Assembly: GCA_937996605.1 (NCBI GenBank)
Contig: CALKVB010000576.1
Span: 1-8,576, forward strand
Direction of reading: 5' to 3'
DNA length: 8,576 nucleotides
DNA from: an uncultured Oxalobacteraceae bacterium
Lineage (GTDB): Bacteria > Pseudomonadota > Gammaproteobacteria > Burkholderiales > Burkholderiaceae_D
The notes beneath the pieces were generated by a model, which worked only from the letters and a program-made list of their open reading frames with translations, made no database searches and was not told the DNA's origin. A program made the translations under genes and the position numbers. Positions within the stretch are counted from its first letter, which is position 1. Every line of letters starts with the position of its first letter. Of this stretch, positions 4,856 through 8,576 are shown one piece after another.

Positions 4856-6177
4856 ATGGCGTTTTCAATCCCGAATGCGCTTCCTCAATCGGTTTTCAAT
4901 CTTGTTTCATATCAAGTGAATCGACTTTTGGATGACCCACAGTCACATGCATTCACTACTGTACTTCCACACCAAATCGCAGCGACGTCTGCAATCAGAA
5001 ACCACTTTCGAGACGCTACTCGTCCTAGAACTTGCCTCGCTGTCCTGCCTACTGGTGCTGGCAAGACTGGTATCGCTGTACTTTCGGCGTATGCCCTGAA
5101 TGCGTCTCGTGTCTTGGTAGTGACACCAAGTCAGAAGATATCGGAACAAGTCGACAACGCGTTCTGCGGCCAGTCATGCTTCATGGTCACGTGCGGTCTT
5201 ATCCCCAATTCCCCAGAGGCTGCCAACAAAATGTTACCAGCCAGTGGTTTGGTAAGGGACACAAAGGAACTTGCGGTCAAGTTGCGAAACTGTCTCGTAG
5301 TGATGAATGCCCACAAGGGTCAAGAGACGGTCGAAGCGAACACCGGTCGAATCGCGATTCAAGATATCCCAAAAGATTTCGATTTGGTCATCGTAGATGA
5401 AGCCCACCACTATCCTGCAGACACATGGAAACGGCTCGTGGATCACTTTGACAATGCCAACCGCTTGTTTCTCACCGCAACGCCTTATCGACGAGGTACT
5501 GAACCCATCATCGAGAACCAAGATCAATGCATTTCCTTCCACATGACCCGCCGAGAAGCAGTCGAAAGAGGAGTGATCCGGGACATTGAATTCATCGAGG
5601 TTGGAAACCTTGAAGATGACGAGACCAAGATCATCACAGTACATTTCTTGAGTATCGTGCATAGTTTTACGAACGACTTACTTCTACTGTTATGTAGGAC
5701 ATTGTCGCGACAATGAAGCAACAACTGGAACGACACGATCTTGAGGATTCGAAGTTAACACATCAGGCCATGATACTGACCCAGACCAAAGATATGCTCA
5801 ACGCTGCTACGAAAGTCAAAGAAATGTACAATTCCGAAGTCAAGGCATTCGAAGAGTTGTCTGAAATTTACATCAGCGGATCGTCGCAACAAACTCTTGT
5901 GGACTTCAAGAGTGGTCGAATTCGAACCCTCATCGTGATTGGTCGATTGCTGGAAGGCTTTGACCATAATCCGATTAGCGTTGTCGGCATCGCACGAAAC
6001 GTGCAGCCGGCATCACGGGTTTTGTTTGCGCAGTTCGTTGGCCGAGCCGTCAGAAAAGCGTACCCAACAGACCCCGTACGCGCATGCATCGTTGCTCACA
6101 AGAGTCTCATGCAACGTAGGAACTGGGAGGCGTTCGAAACATTACCTGAAGACGACAACGCTGACTCCGACGAGTAA
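4856..6177 (+). CDS. SF2 DEAD/DEAH-type helicase, two exons
   Basis: Joining 4856-5638 and 5698-6177 gives a 420-residue superfamily 2 helicase (ResIII/type III restriction-subunit style) with its motifs in order: Q-like LPHQIAA (37-43), Walker A PTGAGKT (65-71), Ia VVTPSQK (88-94), Walker B/II DEAH (181-184), III TATP (207-210), IV AMILTQT (285-291), V EGFDHNP (347-353) and VI QFVGRAVRK (373-381). It should couple ATP hydrolysis to unwinding or moving along DNA or RNA. No nuclease or extra domain is attached; the end is acidic (EDDNADSDE). Without the splice, exon 1 runs on to a stop at 5714-5716 and misses motifs IV-VI. The ATG at 4856 follows an A/T-rich control region. A 9-bp hairpin lies 5 bases past the stop. 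It could serve viral transcription, replication or repair; the sequence does not say which. Confidence 0.92.
5639..5697 (+). other. Probable 59-base spliceosomal intron in the helicase gene
   Basis: It begins GTACAT at 5639 and ends TTATGTAG at 5697. TACGAAC at 5668-5674 is one base from the yeast branch-point consensus TACTAAC and places the branch A 24 bases before the acceptor; a pyrimidine-rich stretch (CTTACTTCTACTG) lies between. Removal is phase 0 and joins KIIT to DIVATMKQQ, restoring one helicase. The TAG of the acceptor is a stop in the exon-2 frame, so exon 2 cannot extend upstream. A frameshift would have to fall within 5698-5716 and would leave a hydrophobic insert (VHFLSIVH...LLLLL) that does not fit the family. 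Confidence 0.8.
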
Positions 6178-6182
6178 CATGT

Positions 6183-6204
6183 GTGGCAACCGCTGGGTTG
6201 CCGC
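6183..6204 (+). terminator. 3'-end hairpin after the helicase gene
   Basis: GGCAACC (6185-6191), loop GCTG, GGTTGCC (6196-6202): a perfect 7-bp G/C-rich stem, extended by a T-G and a G-C pair to nine. It starts 5 bases after the TAA and is the strongest hairpin of the window. Confidence 0.65.
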
Positions 6205-6210
6205 TTACGA

Positions 6211-6230
6211 TCAAACTTTAACTATAAAAA
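6211..6230 (+). promoter_or_regulatory. TATA-like promoter of the 6281 gene
   Basis: TCAAACTTTA (6211-6220), the same 10-mer as upstream of 4397, runs into ACTATAAAAA (6221-6230). The TATAAAAA lies about 50 bases before the ATG at 6281 and directly after the helicase hairpin. A T-rich tract (ATCTTTTTTTC) follows, nearer the start codon. Confidence 0.5.
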
Positions 6231-6280
6231 TTCGCTGCCTAGTCTTTGAAATCTGTGTTGATATCTTTTTTTCATTTGCC

Positions 6281-6664
6281 ATGAGTGCCGACACACATCA
6301 CCCACCGACATCCGACCTTTCTTCGATCCTTCGGGATCGATCTGTTCCGCTGCTCAAGGGATTGGGCATTCAAGGTTTGGGTCAGGCCTTTTTCGCCGAG
6401 TTTGCGATTCATCCGCGGCTTTCGGTGATTCCATCGGTGAGTTTGCTCAAGTCGTCGGTGGCGTTGGATACCCGGGTGTATTTGAGTCCTGCCACGGATC
6501 CTTGGCGCAAGTTTTTCGCTTTACGAACATCGAGCCGGAAAAACATGTCGTTGTCGACGGGAGTCAAGGTGTGGGGGTGTGTGACACTCATGGGAGGGGT
6601 GTATACCCCGGCATGCAATGAAGCCTACAAACCATTTCTGTCAATCGGAGTGGAATTGCTTTGA
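6281..6664 (+). CDS. Hypothetical protein, 127 residues
   Basis: Not recognised. The ATG at 6281 is chosen over earlier codons of the same open frame because these lie inside the helicase gene, its hairpin and the TATA element. After a polar, proline-bearing N-terminus (1-15) the protein shows SILRDRSVPLLKGLGI, then glycine-rich hydrophobic segments and probable beta strands (DTRVYLSP, 63-70; LSTGVKVWGCVTLMGGVYTP, 91-110; PFLSIGVELL, 118-127). Third codon positions are G/C-biased, supporting coding. No signal peptide is clear; GCVTLMGG could be buried strand or a weak membrane contact. The glycine and strand pattern would fit a small structural protein, but I cannot assign one. The stop lies within a 7-bp hairpin. 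The next gene starts 65 bases later. Confidence 0.7.
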   Translation: MSADTHHPPTSDLSSILRDRSVPLLKGLGIQGLGQAFFAEFAIHPRLSVIPSVSLLKSSVALDTRVYLSPATDPWRKFFALRTSSRKNMSLSTGVKVWGCVTLMGGVYTPACNEAYKPFLSIGVELL

Positions 6665-6678
6665 AGATGGTTTCAAAG
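6659..6678 (+). terminator. 3'-end hairpin over the stop of the 6281-6664 gene
   Basis: CTTTGAA (6659-6665), loop GATGGT, TTCAAAG (6672-6678): a perfect 7-bp stem containing the TGA stop (6662-6664). This makes a start for the next gene at TTG 6661 or ATG 6667 unlikely, as both lie in the hairpin. Confidence 0.55.
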
Positions 6679-6729
6679 GGATTGGGATTGCGGTATTTGT
6701 TCAATACATTGTTCAAATTTCATCTTACC

Positions 6730-7686
6730 ATGCAAGTTCATGACGATTTTCGAGAACGGATGCAAAAGTATGGGGGATGGATTGTGAACATCTTGGATGT
6801 ATGTTCCGACTTTACCATGGATTCGATTGTACACGAAGCACCTTACACCCAAGTGATTGCCCGATTGGAGGCCAGTCGCACCATGGAAGATGTGGTTCAG
6901 GTGCTGAATTCTGCCCGCAAGGAATGGATCGACAGGCTCAACAGTCCACTAGTGGACGCGCTGTTTGACGCCAGCTCGTATATGATGCCTCCATTTATCC
7001 GCCGTCTGTGTGCCAAAGGGTCTGTGGAGGCGCTCCAATTTTGCCAAAGCAGAGGTGAATCGATGAACCACCAATACCAACTCTACCTATGCGAGGCCAT
7101 CAAGAACGGACGCTTGGAAACCGCGTCATGGCTTGCAAAACAGAATGAGAACAAGTTTTTGAACATGACAGAATTCCATATGATATTTGGAACAGGTTTT
7201 CCAAAGGTGATACGGGATTTGGTAGCTCGGCGCTCGTTTCCCATGATTCGATGGATGGTTCCGTTTTTCAGAGAGCATGATCATTACTGTCTGTTTGAAG
7301 CCTGTGCCGAATACGACGAATCCGAGTTGGTCCAGGATCTGGTGTTGGAACAGAAAGAATATGTGGCGAACAAAGTTCAACGGTGTAACGCACATCGTTT
7401 GGCCAGGGCTTTGCATGCGCTGTACCCAAACTTTCCTTTCAGAGCCGAATACTCGTGGTCGAGCGACATGGATATGTTTCGCTGGGTGATGGAACACACG
7501 GCCAGTCCTTTGGGACGGTACGACAGCATCGAAGCTATTCTTCAACAATCACAATATTCCTTTGTATGGAATGAACTGGGATGGCAACAACTGAACTATC
7601 TATTGGATCGCTCCACTTTATCTTCGCAACAGAAAAAGGACAAGATTAGAATATGGAAAGAAGTCCCACTGCGCACGTGGAACTAA
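6730..7686 (+). CDS. Ankyrin-like repeat protein, 318 residues
   Basis: Repeated helix-pair units resemble the degenerate ankyrin repeats common in giant viruses. They include IRRLCAKGSVEALQFCQS (90-107), YLCEAIKNGRLETASWLAK (119-137), VIRDLVARRSFPMIRWMV (160-177), CLFEACAEYDESELVQDLVL (187-206) and DMFRWVMEH (248-256). The first 80 residues form another helical segment, where such proteins often carry an F-box, but I see no clear F-box motif. Ankyrin arrays bind other proteins; viral ones often bring host targets to ubiquitin ligases, which would suit the RING gene nearby, but that link is inference. The frame is open back to TTG 6661, yet that stretch holds the previous gene's hairpin; the ATG at 6730 follows an A/T-rich leader and is preferred over 6667. 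Its stop is 7 bases from the stop of the convergent gene. Confidence 0.78.
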   Translation: MQVHDDFRERMQKYGGWIVNILDVCSDFTMDSIVHEAPYTQVIARLEASRTMEDVVQVLNSARKEWIDRLNSPLVDALFDASSYMMPPFIRRLCAKGSVEALQFCQSRGESMNHQYQLYLCEAIKNGRLETASWLAKQNENKFLNMTEFHMIFGTGFPKVIRDLVARRSFPMIRWMVPFFREHDHYCLFEACAEYDESELVQDLVLEQKEYVANKVQRCNAHRLARALHALYPNFPFRAEYSWSSDMDMFRWVMEHTASPLGRYDSIEAILQQSQYSFVWNELGWQQLNYLLDRSTLSSQQKKDKIRIWKEVPLRTWN

Positions 7687-7693
7687 GCACCTT

Positions 7694-8549
7694 TCAAGTT
7701 TTTGATTTATTTGCATTATCTATGGCTTTGAGAAAGCGTGATAACTGCTGGTTGCATGGGTTATCCCAATCGCAATCGTTTTGCTGAAAAGGGTTGGGAG
7801 GCTTTGACGAAGGCACCAATGCAGAGGATTCATCTTCCGGGCGAGCATGTTTCTTGCCCGCGAATAGTTCAATGTCGTACATTGAGAGACCTGTCGTTCT
7901 CTTTTTGTGGAGGTTTTTGTAGCGATTACTTCGAAGAAACGTGGTGATCGAATCCGCTCGTCTGGAGTGGTTTAGTAACTCTTGCTGTTCTTCTGGAGTG
8001 ATGAACTGCTTTTCGTGGAGGAATCGCTCAAGCTTCTGGACCCACGCACGATAGACAGAAACGATTCCAGAATCAGGCTTAAGGAATGTTTCATTGGGGG
8101 TGACTTCGTCCATGTGTTTCATGGAAGATTCGTAGTTCTTGTCCCACTGGTCAATCATGTCAATGACTTGCATGACTCCCACATCCGGTTGTTCGTGTAG
8201 TGCGTCTTGAAAGTCAAGAGTGGCAGTGATTTGGCGGGGTGCGCCAGGGATTTTGCGCACATCTGAGATGTGCCGAAAGTCTTCGACGTAGTTGTTCCAT
8301 AGCGAGTTCAAAAACTTTGTGGCTTGAGGAATCTGATACAGCAGAGAACAAAGCACAGGAACTGACGAGATACGGCAGTCGCCTTGTTTGACATCGCAGA
8401 GAGCCGCATAATGTTCGTGGTCATCTCCGACATGAGCTCCTCGGAGTAGAGACATATCTCCCTTGACCACCTGGATGGGTGTGATGGTCACATCATCTGG
8501 AAGAGGTCGACCGCTGAGTAGCCACATGTTGAGATACTCGCCATATGCT
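7694..8549 (-). CDS. Unrecognised protein, C-terminal 284 residues, cut at the window edge
   Basis: The frame ends at a TGA (7696-7694) and is open to the adapter at 8550; the N-terminus is missing. The apparent start MCSSDL is adapter translated backwards. The first real residues are AYGEYLNMW. Visible parts: a segment with DDVTITPIQVVKGD, a hydrophobic stretch (VPVLCSLLYQI) too short and polar-flanked for a sure membrane helix, predicted helices (KFLNSLWNNYVEDF; GVMQVIDMIDQWDKNYESSMKHMDE; VYRAWVQKLERFLHEKQF; PEEQQELLNHSRRADSITTFLR), then a basic region (RYKNLHKKR), a low-complexity proline/serine/acidic linker and a short final helix (LSRFLKAIDNANK). No catalytic motif is seen. A mostly helical, disordered-tailed protein like this could be structural or regulatory. 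It converges on the ankyrin-like gene with a 7-base gap. Confidence 0.75.
7725..7737 (-). terminator. Possible 3'-end hairpin of the right-edge gene
   Basis: GCTTT, loop GAG, AAAGC: a perfect 5-bp stem 28 bases before the minus-strand stop codon. It is weaker than the others and could be chance. The ankyrin-like gene ending on the opposite side shows only a 4-bp CCAC/GTGG pairing just before its stop. Confidence 0.25.
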
Positions 8550-8576
8550 AGATCGGAAGAGCACACGTCTGAACTC
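8550..8576 (+). other. Illumina TruSeq i7-side adapter (artefact)
   Basis: The last 27 bases start AGATCGGAAGAGCACACGTC and continue as the TruSeq read-2 adapter up to the end of the window. It is library sequence, and it supplies the false N-terminus MCSSDL of the minus-strand frame that crosses it. Confidence 0.98.

Noticed and set aside
6661..6729. Upstream start (TTG 6661 or ATG 6667) for the ankyrin-like protein
   Set aside because: This stretch overlaps the stop and 3' hairpin of the previous gene; the ATG at 6730 follows an A/T-rich leader.
8550..8566. Start codon and N-terminus MCSSDL of the right-edge minus-strand frame
   Set aside because: It is translated adapter sequence.

Overview
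The window looks like a compact, eukaryote-type DNA-virus genome fragment, most likely from a nucleocytoplasmic large DNA virus (NCLDV, 'giant virus') in a metagenome. The pointers are: mostly short unrecognised genes packed closely (7 to 33 bases between several neighbours); a RING-finger protein; an ankyrin-like repeat protein; a stand-alone SF2 helicase with a probable 59-base spliceosomal intron; A/T-rich promoter-like stretches before start codons; and short perfect inverted repeats on or beside most stop codons. That last pattern resembles the 3'-end hairpins known from mimivirus transcripts. No hallmark gene (capsid, polymerase, packaging ATPase) is present, so the lineage is open, and a protist nuclear genome is not excluded. 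I see no tRNA, rRNA or CRISPR array.

Both ends are not biological. Bases 1-48 are an Illumina TruSeq i5-side adapter with an 8-base index, and bases 8550-8576 are the start of the i7-side adapter. The real insert is 49-8549, about 8.5 kb. Genes touching either edge are cut, and the apparent N-terminus MCSSDL of the right-most reading frame is adapter sequence. Single-base frame breaks at about 163 and 4195 could be read or assembly errors.

Layout. (1) 49-307, minus: a gene running off the left edge, with one frame break. (2) 274-946: imperfect tandem repeats (193, 193 and 233 bases plus a partial). Each carries on the minus strand a start codon and N-terminus like those of the left-edge gene. 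One copy (541-693) is an intact 50-codon frame and two are broken. (3) 1044-2144, plus: two unrecognised genes, the second a long-helix protein. (4) 2145-2481: no confident gene. (5) 2482-3120, minus: RING-finger protein, divergent from (6) four small plus-strand genes at 3292-4702. The third of these resembles an ADP-ribosyltransferase fold and is frame-broken. (7) 4856-6177, plus: SF2 helicase in two exons. (8) 6281-7686, plus: an unknown 127-residue protein and an ankyrin-like repeat protein. (9) 7694-8549, minus: the C-terminal part of an unrecognised protein, convergent with the ankyrin-like gene.

There is no obvious pathway. RING, ankyrin-like and possible ADP-ribosyltransferase proteins are typical host-interaction accessory genes of giant viruses, and the helicase is the only clear nucleic-acid enzyme.
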